Below, one piece after another: positions 13,907 through 21,662 of a stretch of 26,427 bases of DNA. The notes under the pieces were generated by a model that had not been told where the DNA came from, searched no databases, and saw nothing but the letters and a program-made list of their open reading frames with translations. Positions within the stretch are counted from its first letter, which is position 1. The number at the start of each line of letters is the position of its first letter. The stretch covers positions 1-26,427 of the forward strand of contig DATHTK010000097.1 of NCBI GenBank assembly GCA_035463295.1, in the 5' to 3' direction. The position numbers and the translations under genes were made by a program. Source of the DNA: DATHTK01 sp035463295. Lineage in GTDB: Bacteria; Actinomycetota; Rubrobacteria; Rubrobacterales; Rubrobacteraceae.

Positions 13907-14995
13907 CTAACCGGAGCGGCCGCTGAGCCAGTCGCTCACCTTCGGCCAGAGGCCCTTCTTGGCGCCACGGCCGGTCATCAGGCCGACGTGGCCGGCGTCC
14001 AGGACGAAGAATTCCTTGTCCTCGCTGGAGACGAGGTCCATGGTGGCCTCCGCCTGCGGCAGGGTGCAGATGTGGTCCTTCTTGCCGGCGATGTTCAACA
14101 GCGGGACGCTGATGTTGGAGAGGTCCACGCGGCGGCCGCGCAGCTGGATCTCACCCTTCACCAGCTTGTTCTGCTGGTAGAACTCGTGGATCCACTGTTT
14201 AAAGGCCGCGCCGGGGAAGGGCGGACCGTCGTTGACCCACTTGTTCATGGCGAGCCAGGTCTCCATCGGCTTGTCGTCGAAGATGCGCTCCCACATGTTT
14301 ACGTAGGTGCCGACGTAGTTGGTGATCGGCTTGAGCATCCGGTTGCCGTTGTCGATCATCTCGCCGGGGATGTTGCCGAAGGCGTCGGCGAGGAGCTCGG
14401 GGTTGAGGTACTTCTCGTTGGTGAAGAGGTCGTAGAGCCCGATGTCCTTGCGCGGGAAGTCAACCGGCGTGGTGAGCAGCACGAGGTTCTTGAGCTTCTC
14501 CGGGAAGAGCGAGGCGTACATCGCGCTCATGGTGCCGCCCATACAGTAGCCGAAGAGGGTGAACTCCTCGGCGTGAGAGGTTCGCATTACCTTCCTCGCA
14601 GCGCGGGGCAAATAATCGAGGACGTAGTGCTCGAAGGACATGTCCTTGTCCTCGTCGCCGGGTATGCCCCAGTCGAGCATGTAGACGTCGAAGCCCTCGT
14701 TTACCAGGTACTCGATCAAACTGTTGCCCGGGATCAAATCGAGCACGTAGGGGCGGTTTATGAGGGCGTAGACTATCAGGATCGGGACCGGGTACTTCTT
14801 GGGCTTCTCGGGCTCGTAGCGGTAGAGCTGGGCCTTGTTCTTGGACCAGACGGTCGCCTTGGGGGTTCTTCCCGTGTCGGCCTGAGCGCCCTCGACGACG
14901 ATCCTCACGCCCCTGCTGTACTTGTCAAGGAAGTCTTCGAACTCCGACGGTATGACGCCGCCAGCGATCGGTGCGTTGCCGTAGCGTTCCGTCAT
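13907..14995 (-). CDS. phaC: Class III PHA synthase catalytic subunit PhaC
   Basis: A 362-aa synthase of class III/IV size. It has GYCMGGT with nucleophile Cys151, Asp307 in GKKDHIC and His336 in DAGHVGL, close to the Cys149/Asp302/His331 spacing of the Allochromatium enzyme. The blocks NRPYVLDLIPGNSLIEYLVNEGFDVYMLDWG (about 80-110) and LTTPVDF fit the family. This class needs a partner subunit. The gene directly upstream, phaE, ends one base before this ATG with no gap, so translation is probably coupled; AAGGGGAGA for this start lies inside the end of phaE. It is the second synthase in the window and is distinct from the 644-aa class I enzyme. Confidence 0.93.
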   Translation of the reverse strand: MTERYGNAPIAGGVIPSEFEDFLDKYSRGVRIVVEGAQADTGRTPKATVWSKNKAQLYRYEPEKPKKYPVPILIVYALINRPYVLDLIPGNSLIEYLVNEGFDVYMLDWGIPGDEDKDMSFEHYVLDYLPRAARKVMRTSHAEEFTLFGYCMGGTMSAMYASLFPEKLKNLVLLTTPVDFPRKDIGLYDLFTNEKYLNPELLADAFGNIPGEMIDNGNRMLKPITNYVGTYVNMWERIFDDKPMETWLAMNKWVNDGPPFPGAAFKQWIHEFYQQNKLVKGEIQLRGRRVDLSNISVPLLNIAGKKDHICTLPQAEATMDLVSSEDKEFFVLDAGHVGLMTGRGAKKGLWPKVSDWLSGRSG

Positions 14996-15937
14996 CTAGA
15001 TCTCCCCTTTCCTGCGCACGTCTTCGACCGTGATCTGTCCGCCCGCCCCCGTGCCGTCGACCTCGGCGAGGTCGACGCCGAGCTCCTGCGCCTTGCGCCG
15101 GGCCGCGTCGGTCGCCCTTACCTGCCTCTCCTCCGCGCCGTCCGCGGCGCCGTTGTTCGCGGCGCCGTTTTCGAGCGCCGCGAGCAGCCGGTCGAGCTTG
15201 CCTTCCACCCGGTCGAGGCGCTCCTCGAGCACGCCTACCTCCTCGGCTGTCGCAGGCTTGGCGTAGCCGTACTCGAAGTCCTCGAAGGCCTCCTCGATCC
15301 GGTCGACCTTGTCCTCGAGCGCCACGACGAGGCCCGCTACCCGCGCTATGTCGGAGCGGACCGGGAGCTGCAGGCTCCTGAGATGCTCCTCGGAGCGGTC
15401 GCGGAAGACCTTGTAGAGGCTCGCGTAGTTCTGCAGCCAGCGGCTAGCGGGCTCCAGGAACTCCTCGCGCTCGATAACGTCCTGGACCAGCTCGGAGAGC
15501 GGACCGCTGGTGGCGTTGTACCACTGCACGGTGAGCTCGAGCGGGTCCTTCGGGAACTTCTCCACGCTCATGAGGTTGGCCCGGACCTGATCCAGCATCT
15601 CCATCCAACGCGGGGCCATCCCCATCATCTCACCTGAGAGCTCGGCGGACTTCTGCCACGACTCCAGGGTCGCGTCTGACCACTTGCGCCACACCTCGGC
15701 CGGGTCCACGTTGCCGACCGCTCTATCGGCGCCGTTGGCGCTCCGGACGCCAGCCGTCATCTGCTTGCCGAGAGCCTCCATGCTCTCGAACCACTGCCTG
15801 TACACGCCGTAGGGATCCAGGTAGCTCTCCTGCGAGCCCCGGAGCGCGTCAGCCCACATCCTGGAGCCGACCTCGTACCACTGCCTCCAGACCTCCGCCG
15901 GGTCCGTTCCGGGCCCGCCCCGCCTCTCATCTGCCAA
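14996..15937 (-). CDS. phaE: PhaE-like synthase subunit with C-terminal E3-binding-like domain
   Basis: A 313-aa partner of the class III synthase. The N-terminal region has three DPxxVxRxW units (residues about 12, 41 and 78) within Trp-rich helices. A middle helical region contains DPLELTVQWYNATSGPLSELVQDV. A predicted coiled coil follows (about 197-257), then an Ala/Asn/Gly linker. The end is VRATDAARRKAQELGVDLAEVDGTGAGGQITVEDVRR (split here as residues 274-308), which matches the peripheral subunit-binding domain of E2 acyltransferases. A GTG at 15961 is in frame, but the TTG at 15937 has AAGGAGG 7 bases upstream and is preferred. The PhaE identity rests on operon position and architecture. 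Confidence 0.83.
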   Translation of the reverse strand: MADERRGGPGTDPAEVWRQWYEVGSRMWADALRGSQESYLDPYGVYRQWFESMEALGKQMTAGVRSANGADRAVGNVDPAEVWRKWSDATLESWQKSAELSGEMMGMAPRWMEMLDQVRANLMSVEKFPKDPLELTVQWYNATSGPLSELVQDVIEREEFLEPASRWLQNYASLYKVFRDRSEEHLRSLQLPVRSDIARVAGLVVALEDKVDRIEEAFEDFEYGYAKPATAEEVGVLEERLDRVEGKLDRLLAALENGAANNGAADGAEERQVRATDAARRKAQELGVDLAEVDGTGAGGQITVEDVRRKGEI

Positions 15938-16030
15938 AGCGCAAACCTCCTTGTAACGCACAAATGGCGCCGCCGCTTACCTCGGCCGGGCCGCGCGAAA
16001 TCGCGCCGCTCGTTACTATCCAGAGACACG

Positions 16031-16036
16031 ATTATA
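16031..16036 (-). promoter_or_regulatory. -10 box of the phaE-phaC operon
   Basis: A perfect TATAAT on the minus strand, with ATAACA 18 bases upstream as a candidate -35 box lying inside the operator motif. The inferred leader is about 87 bases. Confidence 0.55.
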
Positions 16037-16050
16037 CTGAAAACTGAAGT

Positions 16051-16069
16051 TATATGTTATCTACACATA
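16051..16069 (+). promoter_or_regulatory. PHA operator motif, phaE copy
   Basis: TATATGT-TATCT-ACACATA, a full match to the shared motif. It covers the -35 region of the phaE-phaC promoter. Confidence 0.65.
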
Positions 16070-16152
16070 CCAGGCCGAACCTCGCGTCGGCGCTGGGGCA
16101 GCCGTCTGATCCGGGGAGGAGATCCAGCCCGAAGGTGCGTGACAGGCGGGCT

Positions 16153-16860
16153 TTACTGTTCGAGGTTCGGGGAGGTGAGACCGAGTTCGATGGCGCGGAC
16201 AGCCGCCTGGGTGCGGTCGGAGACGCCGAGCTTGCGGATGATGCGCTCGACGTGGATCTTTGCGGTTCCCCGGCTGATCACGAGCGTTTGAGCTATCTGC
16301 TGGTTGGCATTTCCTGACGCCAGCAGTTGCAGGACCTCCAGCTCCCGCGGCGTCAGCGACTCGGGCAGACTCTCGCTACGCTTCGGGGGTTTCGAGGCCG
16401 GGTCTTGCTTTCTCTGGCCGGCCAGGCGCTGGAGGAGCTGCATGGCCAGCTCCTGGTTCAGGGGCGACTCGCCGTTCAACGTCCTCCGGATCGAGCTGAC
16501 CAGGCGTTCCGCCGGGGCGTCCTTTAGGACGTAGCCGGCCGCGCCCGCGTTCAACGCTTCGAGCAGATAATCCGGGTTCTCATGCATGGTTACCATCAGG
16601 ACGCTGGTGTCGGGGGATACCTGCTTTACCATGCGGGTCGCGGCGAGCCCGTCCATCACGGGCATGCGCACGTCCATGAGCACCAGGTCGGGTCGGAGAT
16701 CCCGACAGAGCTCGAGCGCCTCGCGGCCGTTGGACGCTTCGCCGACGACCTCCAGGTCCGGTTCACCGGTGAGCAAGCTGCGCAACCCCCTGCGCAGCAG
16801 GTCGTGGTCGTCGGCGAGCACGAGCCGCGCCGGCCGGTCCTTCGTACCTCTCTCACCCAT
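16153..16860 (-). CDS. NarL/LuxR-type response regulator
   Basis: A 235-aa two-domain response regulator. The receiver has the acidic pair DD at 17-18, the phospho-acceptor Asp63 in LMDVRMP, the Thr of VTMHEN and the Lys of GYVLKD. After a variable linker rich in Lys/Pro/Ser (about 143-165), the C-terminal LuxR helix-turn-helix runs from SLTPRELEVLQLLASGNANQQIAQTLVISRGTAKIHVERIIRKLG. The ATG at 16860 overlaps the kinase gene end by 8 bases and has AGGAGG 9 bases upstream. An ATG at 16869 is in frame but too close to its Shine-Dalgarno. It is co-transcribed with its kinase and is probably its phosphorylation partner. Its 3' end faces the phaE promoter, but no regulatory link is shown. Confidence 0.92.
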   Translation of the reverse strand: MGERGTKDRPARLVLADDHDLLRRGLRSLLTGEPDLEVVGEASNGREALELCRDLRPDLVLMDVRMPVMDGLAATRMVKQVSPDTSVLMVTMHENPDYLLEALNAGAAGYVLKDAPAERLVSSIRRTLNGESPLNQELAMQLLQRLAGQRKQDPASKPPKRSESLPESLTPRELEVLQLLASGNANQQIAQTLVISRGTAKIHVERIIRKLGVSDRTQAAVRAIELGLTSPNLEQ

Positions 16861-19141
16861 CGCCACCATCCTCCTCGAGGCTCGGCACCGGGACCTCTGC
16901 GATCACCGACGTGCCGGCCCCCGGCTCGCTGTGAATGTCGAACCTCCCACCGAGCAATGAGACCCGCTCTCGCATGCCGGCGAGGCCGACCCTCTCGCCC
17001 GGGCCATATCCGCCTGTCAGGTCGGATTGTCGGAATCCGCTCCCCTCGTCCTGTACCAGGAGACGGACCGCGCCGTTTACGCGCTCGAGCGCCACGTGCA
17101 CCGCGGCGGGTCCGGCGTGTTTGCGCACGTTCGTCATAGCTTCCTGCGCGATCCGGAAGAGCGTCGTCTCGACCTGGGGCGGCAGGCGTACGTCACCCAG
17201 GGCCTCGGCGTACTCCACCTGCCGGCCCTCGGCGCGCAGCGTAGAGACCTGCTGCTGGATGGCGGCGGCCAGCCCGAAGTCGTCGAGCGCCGTGGGCCGC
17301 AGGTGCGAGATGACCTGCCGCGCCTCACCGACCGTCGTTCGAACCAGCTCTAGGGATTCCTGCAGCTGCTCGCGCTCGCGCTCGGAAGCGGGGGGGTGCT
17401 GGCGCGCGAAGCCCTGCAGGTGCTGGTAGGCGGCGGCGGCGATCTGGGCCAGACCGTCGTGAACGTCGTAGGCGATGCGCCGCCGCTCCTCTTCCTGGGC
17501 CGTAAGCAACCTTCCCACGAGCTCGTGGAGCTGCTGCTCGCGCCGGGTCAGCTCCTCGTAGAGCCGGGCGTTCTCCAGCGCGCTCGCGGCCTGGTTCGCC
17601 AGGCTCGCGAACGTCCCCATCGCCTCGTTGTCCGCGAGGGTCTGACGACCGTATACCTCGAGCAGACCGAGGGTTCTGTCTCGCACGCGCAGCGGCAGGA
17701 TCATCCCGATTAGAGGCTCCGGGCCAGTCCCTCCCAGCTCGAACGACCGTCGTTCGTCGGTCTCCAGCGCCGCGCGCCGCGCGGCCTCGGCACGGGGTTC
17801 GTTTCGCACGGTGGCCAGGACGTCTTCCGGCCCCGCGGTCCGCCAGGTATGCGAGCGTTCCCCATCGAATAACTCTATGACCGCCGCCGCGGGGCCGAAG
17901 ACCCGCTGCGTAATCTCTAGCAACCGCGCCCCGAGCTCTTCACGCTCCAGGCTGGAGCCCAGAATCTTACCGGCCTCGTAGAGAGCTAGCAGCGCGTCCA
18001 GGCTGCGCCGGAGCGCAGCCTCCGACCGCTTGCGCTCTGTGACGTCGTGGGCGACTACGCACATGGCGTCCCTGCCGCGATAGGAGAGGAGGCTGGCGCT
18101 GACCTCCACGTCCATGAGCGTCCCGTCCCTGCGCCGGTAGCACCGCTCGTCAGCGAAGCTGTGACCCTCCAGGATGCGCCCTATGTTGCGGTCTATGATC
18201 TGGCGGTCGGCGGCGACGATGTCGTAGAGGGTCATATCTTCGAGCTCCTCTGAGGTGTAGGCCAAAGAGCGCTGGAGTGCGGCGTTCGCCTCCACGATGC
18301 GCTTGGTCTCGACGTCCACCAGGAAGATGTTCTCAGCGGCCTGCTCGATCACAGCGCGGTAGAGCCGCTCGCTCTCGCGCAGCCTGTTCTCGGCCTCCTT
18401 GCGCTCGGTTACGTCGCGCACCACCTTCGAGAAGCCTCTGAGATCGCCCTCCCGGTCTCTGACGGCCGTGACGAGCACGCTCGCCCAGAAAGTGGAGCCG
18501 TCCTTGCGAACCCTGAGCCCCTCCTCCTCGTAGCGGCCCTCGGCGGCGGCGATACGCAACTCTTTCTCCGGGTAGCCGCGCTCCGCGCCTTCGCTGGTGT
18601 GAAGGGTCGAGAACGACCGACCCAGGATCTCCTCCTCCCGGTAGCCGATTATGCGCTCGGCTCCCTCGTTCCAGCTCGTGACGCGCCCGTCGGGGTCGAG
18701 CATGAAGATAGCGTAGTCCTTTACGCCCTCCACGAGCAGCCGGAAGCGCTCCTCGCTGCGGCGCAGGCTCTCCTGATGGAGTTCGGCCTCCAGCGTGCTC
18801 GACTCGGCTCGCTGCCTGGCGGAGCGCAGCGCTTCGACCAGCAAGCAGATCAGCGACCCCTCGAGTACGAAGGCGACCAGCGGTATCGCTTCCGCGCTCG
18901 GACCCGTAAAGGAGCTGAACGGGTGAATGAAGAAGTAGTTGGCGACGAAGGCCGTGAGGGCAGTGGTCAACAAGCCCGGTCCCAGCCCGCCGTACCAGGC
19001 GCTGATCATGATCGCGCTGAAGACCAGCAGGAACGGGGTGTCCTGCACGGTGAACGGATCGAGCAGTAGCTTGGCCAGCAGAGCTACCCCCGCCGCCAGG
19101 ACCGCGACCACGTAGCGCAAGAGCGGAGACGGGCGCTTCAT
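16853..19141 (-). CDS. Sensor histidine kinase: DUF4118-PAS-PAS-GAF-HisKA_3-HATPase
   Basis: A 762-aa membrane kinase. Hydrophobic helices at about 8-27, 36-50, 53-72 and 86-104, with the motif YFFIHPFSSF, match the KdpD-like DUF4118 sensor region. PAS domains follow at about 128-250 (ending RDVTERKEAE) and 255-375 (ending HDVTERKRSE). A GAF domain spans about 380-525. The HisKA_3 phosphoacceptor His561 is in RRRIAYDVHDGLAQ. The ATPase domain covers about 655-755 with QEAMTNVRKHA and GLAGMRERVSLLGG. This is the NarX/DegS class of kinase. It overlaps the response-regulator gene by 8 bases. The stimulus is unknown; PAS plus GAF suggests redox or small-molecule sensing. Confidence 0.92.
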   Translation of the reverse strand: MKRPSPLLRYVVAVLAAGVALLAKLLLDPFTVQDTPFLLVFSAIMISAWYGGLGPGLLTTALTAFVANYFFIHPFSSFTGPSAEAIPLVAFVLEGSLICLLVEALRSARQRAESSTLEAELHQESLRRSEERFRLLVEGVKDYAIFMLDPDGRVTSWNEGAERIIGYREEEILGRSFSTLHTSEGAERGYPEKELRIAAAEGRYEEEGLRVRKDGSTFWASVLVTAVRDREGDLRGFSKVVRDVTERKEAENRLRESERLYRAVIEQAAENIFLVDVETKRIVEANAALQRSLAYTSEELEDMTLYDIVAADRQIIDRNIGRILEGHSFADERCYRRRDGTLMDVEVSASLLSYRGRDAMCVVAHDVTERKRSEAALRRSLDALLALYEAGKILGSSLEREELGARLLEITQRVFGPAAAVIELFDGERSHTWRTAGPEDVLATVRNEPRAEAARRAALETDERRSFELGGTGPEPLIGMILPLRVRDRTLGLLEVYGRQTLADNEAMGTFASLANQAASALENARLYEELTRREQQLHELVGRLLTAQEEERRRIAYDVHDGLAQIAAAAYQHLQGFARQHPPASEREREQLQESLELVRTTVGEARQVISHLRPTALDDFGLAAAIQQQVSTLRAEGRQVEYAEALGDVRLPPQVETTLFRIAQEAMTNVRKHAGPAAVHVALERVNGAVRLLVQDEGSGFRQSDLTGGYGPGERVGLAGMRERVSLLGGRFDIHSEPGAGTSVIAEVPVPSLEEDGGDG

Positions 19142-19318
19142 GGAGACTCTCTATATCTGTTGCCTATAAGGGCCATCGGGGATCCCAGACACCTCCCAGT
19201 GCGCCTACGTTGCCTAGCTCGTTTCCTCCCTAGCCTGGAAGGACCAATTGTATGCTCTTGTGAGCACACTTACATCACTCAAACGGACTATTCTTAGATT
19301 AGTATCGTTTGCGAATGC

Positions 19319-19768
19319 TTACGTCGGCAGGAAATCCTCGCCCGCGCCAGGTGAGATCCCCTCCTGATCCGACCCGAGAGCGGCCTCGATATCCCTCAGC
19401 AGAGACTCGACGTGCCGTTCGAGGGGCACCTCAACAGCCACCTCGTCCTGCAAGGCCATCGCGAGACTAGAAGAGAGCGCGAGGACCGGTATGGCCGCTG
19501 TGGCCGGGGCGCTCTCCATGTCGCCCAGGAACTCCTCTATGGCGCCTTCTCCCAGGCTGGGCCACACGAGCACCACGTCCACCTCTCTCAGAAGCGCTTC
19601 GATGGAGCCGACACCTAGCTTCCCGGAGGGGGCCGCTGCAGCAGGAGGAGCCTTCAGGAGCCTTACTGCGTAGTTCTCCCTCTCCTCGAGGAGGTGCATC
19701 AGGACGTACTCGGGGACGGCGTTGGGACCGAGGATGGCTATGGTGGTGAGTCGTTCTTGGGGTGACAT
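19319..19768 (-). CDS. Degenerate receiver-like protein A
   Basis: A 149-aa protein with a response-regulator-receiver-like strand and helix order: TTIAILG, then YAVRLLK, VDVVLVWP, IPVLALSS and EVAVEVP, ending in the helix ERHVESLLRDIEAAL. The residues needed for phosphorylation are absent. ILGPN replaces the acidic pair, WP stands where the phospho-Asp would end strand 3, and no Lys follows strand 5. The ATG at 19768 is preferred over an upstream TTG that lacks a Shine-Dalgarno. It is a paralogue of the product at 21663-22088, on the other side of the secreted protein gene. I would call it a pseudo-receiver; its function is unknown. Confidence 0.65.
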   Translation of the reverse strand: MSPQERLTTIAILGPNAVPEYVLMHLLEERENYAVRLLKAPPAAAAPSGKLGVGSIEALLREVDVVLVWPSLGEGAIEEFLGDMESAPATAAIPVLALSSSLAMALQDEVAVEVPLERHVESLLRDIEAALGSDQEGISPGAGEDFLPT

Positions 19769-19820
19769 CTCTTGTTTCCCCGCTTCTGCTCTGTGAGGCA
19801 AAGCTGTCTGAGGCAATAAG

Positions 19821-19851
19821 AAGGGCTGGAGGTTTTACGCCCCCAGCCCTT
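19821..19851 (-). terminator. Terminator of the PxKF protein gene
   Basis: AAGGGCTGG (19821-19829) pairs with CCAGCCCTT (19843-19851) over 13 bases. On the minus strand CTTATT follows. It lies 32 bases past the stop at 19884. Confidence 0.68.
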
Positions 19852-19883
19852 GCGGTAGTGGTCTACTTTGGTCCCTTCTTAGA

Positions 19884-21206
19884 TTACTTCCTGAGGTCGA
19901 AGCTTGCTGTCCGAGTGGTGCCATCGTTCAGCGCTATCGTCACCTCATGTTGACCAGCAGAGAGAGGCTTCGTCGAGAGGTTGAAGATATACTGTTGGTT
20001 GGTGGCATCGTAGCGGAACTGGGTACCGTCGTGCGGAGCCGAAGTGGAGATGTTCTCGTTGATTTCTCCGCTACCGCCTGCAACCTTCTTGACCGATATA
20101 TGAGCGACTGCGTTGGCGATCGAACCAGAGGAGCACTCCAGCTTGAACTTGACGGGGACCGTGCTACCCAGCTTGAAGTTGCTTGTCCCGTTGGCGTTGA
20201 TCGGCTGCAGAACGCCACCGTACGCGCCACCGTAGACCACGCTGTACGACCTGGTTGCGCTGCCGCTGCGACCAGCGTTATCGGTGGCCTCCGCGCGGTA
20301 GGTATAGGTGCCGACGCCTGAATTAGCGTTGGGCTGCAGCGTGAAAGCATCGCTTTCAGTGGCGACACCCGAGATGACGTCGTTCGCAGTGTAGCTAGGC
20401 GAAGGGATGCCGTTGCAGATGCCGACCTTGGCATCTTCTGCCGGAGCGTTGGTGATATTTACCACCGGATCACTCAAGTCGATCTTGAACGCGGTGCTGT
20501 CGATGCCCGGATTCGTGTTGCCGGCTACGTCGGAGACCGGGCCAGAGTTGATCTTCACGGCGCTACCCTCGTCCGCACCGCTAGACTGGGTGAAGGTGTA
20601 GGGGTTCGTCAGAGGGGAAGCGAAGCCGGACCCTGCATCCGCAGCTCGAAACTGATTCGTGACGGCGCTCTTGTACCAGTCGTTGGAGCCGTCAGGGCCG
20701 TAGGTAGGGCCAACGTCGGTGATAACTGGCGCCGTGGTGTCGGACGGAACAGGGGGTGAGGTAACGGATATGGTGAAGCTGTCCTCGCTGTACTTGCTAC
20801 CCGTAGCTCCGCCAGTGGTGCTGGTCGAAACGGTAATTACATCCCCAGGTTGGGCGCTCGAAGAGACTTGATATCCAAGCTGCTTTGCCCCACTGCTGCC
20901 GCACTCAGTTATCTGGACGCTGCCAGAACCATCGAAAGTGACTTTGCCCGACGGGGATCCGCTGAAACTAACCGTCGCTGGGTTGGTGGTGCTTACGTTA
21001 CAGCCGGCGAAATCCCCGCCCGGAGAGTTGGTGCCGACAATGCGTACATTAGCAGTGCCGCTTTGGCCAGGCTCCTTGGATGTGTTGGCGCCAGTATCCA
21101 CATCGTTAGTCTGGACGTTATCCCCGAGCGCCACCGTAGGGATGGCCAGCACCAGCGCAAACGACATAAACAGGAGCGTCAGCTTGCCCCTCAACATAGT
21201 TCGCAT
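19884..21206 (-). CDS. Secreted multidomain protein with PxKF domain
   Basis: A 440-aa exported protein. The signal peptide is MRTMLRGKLTLLFMSFALVL followed by AIPTVALGD, with likely cleavage after VALG. The mature part is rich in Ser, Thr, Gly and Asn with few charges and a handful of Cys, and appears built from Ig-like beta modules; one contains DTTAPVITDVGP, another SDPVVNITNAP. The C-terminus, from about VLQPINANGTSNFKLGSTVPVKFKLEC to the end (TASFDLRK), matches the PxKF domain, a Pro-x-Lys-Phe beta module of exported bacterial proteins. The ATG at 21206 has AAAGGAG 10 bases upstream. An adhesive or cell-surface role is inferred from composition. No sortase motif or transmembrane anchor is visible. 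Confidence 0.82.
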   Translation of the reverse strand: MRTMLRGKLTLLFMSFALVLAIPTVALGDNVQTNDVDTGANTSKEPGQSGTANVRIVGTNSPGGDFAGCNVSTTNPATVSFSGSPSGKVTFDGSGSVQITECGSSGAKQLGYQVSSSAQPGDVITVSTSTTGGATGSKYSEDSFTISVTSPPVPSDTTAPVITDVGPTYGPDGSNDWYKSAVTNQFRAADAGSGFASPLTNPYTFTQSSGADEGSAVKINSGPVSDVAGNTNPGIDSTAFKIDLSDPVVNITNAPAEDAKVGICNGIPSPSYTANDVISGVATESDAFTLQPNANSGVGTYTYRAEATDNAGRSGSATRSYSVVYGGAYGGVLQPINANGTSNFKLGSTVPVKFKLECSSGSIANAVAHISVKKVAGGSGEINENISTSAPHDGTQFRYDATNQQYIFNLSTKPLSAGQHEVTIALNDGTTRTASFDLRK

Positions 21207-21662
21207 ATCTAGTTGTCTCCTTTCATGGAACCATTTTCCGTCGTCCTGACTTCCTTTGTCTGCATTCGTGGTTGGTCCTCCCTGGAAGCGGCTTCTCTCG
21301 TCAATGCCTGGTATGGTATGGGCCAAGAAGGGCCTTGCCGTCTGCCTATGGACATATCTTTGAAGGGCTTGCTTGTATGTCTGACGGCATACGGGCGGCA
21401 TACACGATTTGGACTAGATGAGCGCTCGAACGAAGCGCGCCAGGCGGAGCTGACACCGCTCGACCGATTCGTTTGGCCTGTCCCCATGCGCCTTTGGCCG
21501 TTACGAGGTCTCTTGCTCCAGGGTCTACGAGAGTAGTACGCACCTGTGGAAAAGATATGGCTATCGGCAGACGCAACGGGTGCTCCGTGCGAGTAAGCTC
21601 TCCCTATGTCACCAGCCTGAAAAACGTTGATCATTGGAGAGTGGAGCGCTGAGAGGCGGACC
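21207..21662. other. 456-bp divergent intergenic region
   Basis: No gene is supported between the secreted protein gene (minus) and the second receiver-like gene (plus). Frames that stay open here lack coding character and ribosome-binding sites. The only structure seen is a cluster of CGGCATAC direct repeats (21385-21392 and 21396-21403) with an inverted GTATG just before them. No known riboswitch pattern was recognised. Confidence 0.55.

Noticed and set aside
13802..15637. A 611-codon plus-strand open frame antisense to the class III synthase and phaE
   Set aside because: High-GC shadow: the minus-strand frames carry clear synthase motifs and ribosome-binding sites, while this frame gives a low-complexity Val/Leu/Glu/Asp-rich product without family resemblance.
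19142..19318. Possible operator copy TATATCT-GTTGC-CTATAAG upstream of the histidine kinase
   Set aside because: It matches only about 9 of 14 motif positions, which is too weak in AT-rich promoter DNA.
21374..21400. Possible operator copy in the PxKF leader (TATGC...ACATA)
   Set aside because: The spacing between half-sites is one base short of the four full sites and the outer bases do not match.
21207..21401. N-terminal extension of the PxKF protein
   Set aside because: It would place 65 non-conserved residues before a perfect signal peptide; AAAGGAG precedes the internal ATG.
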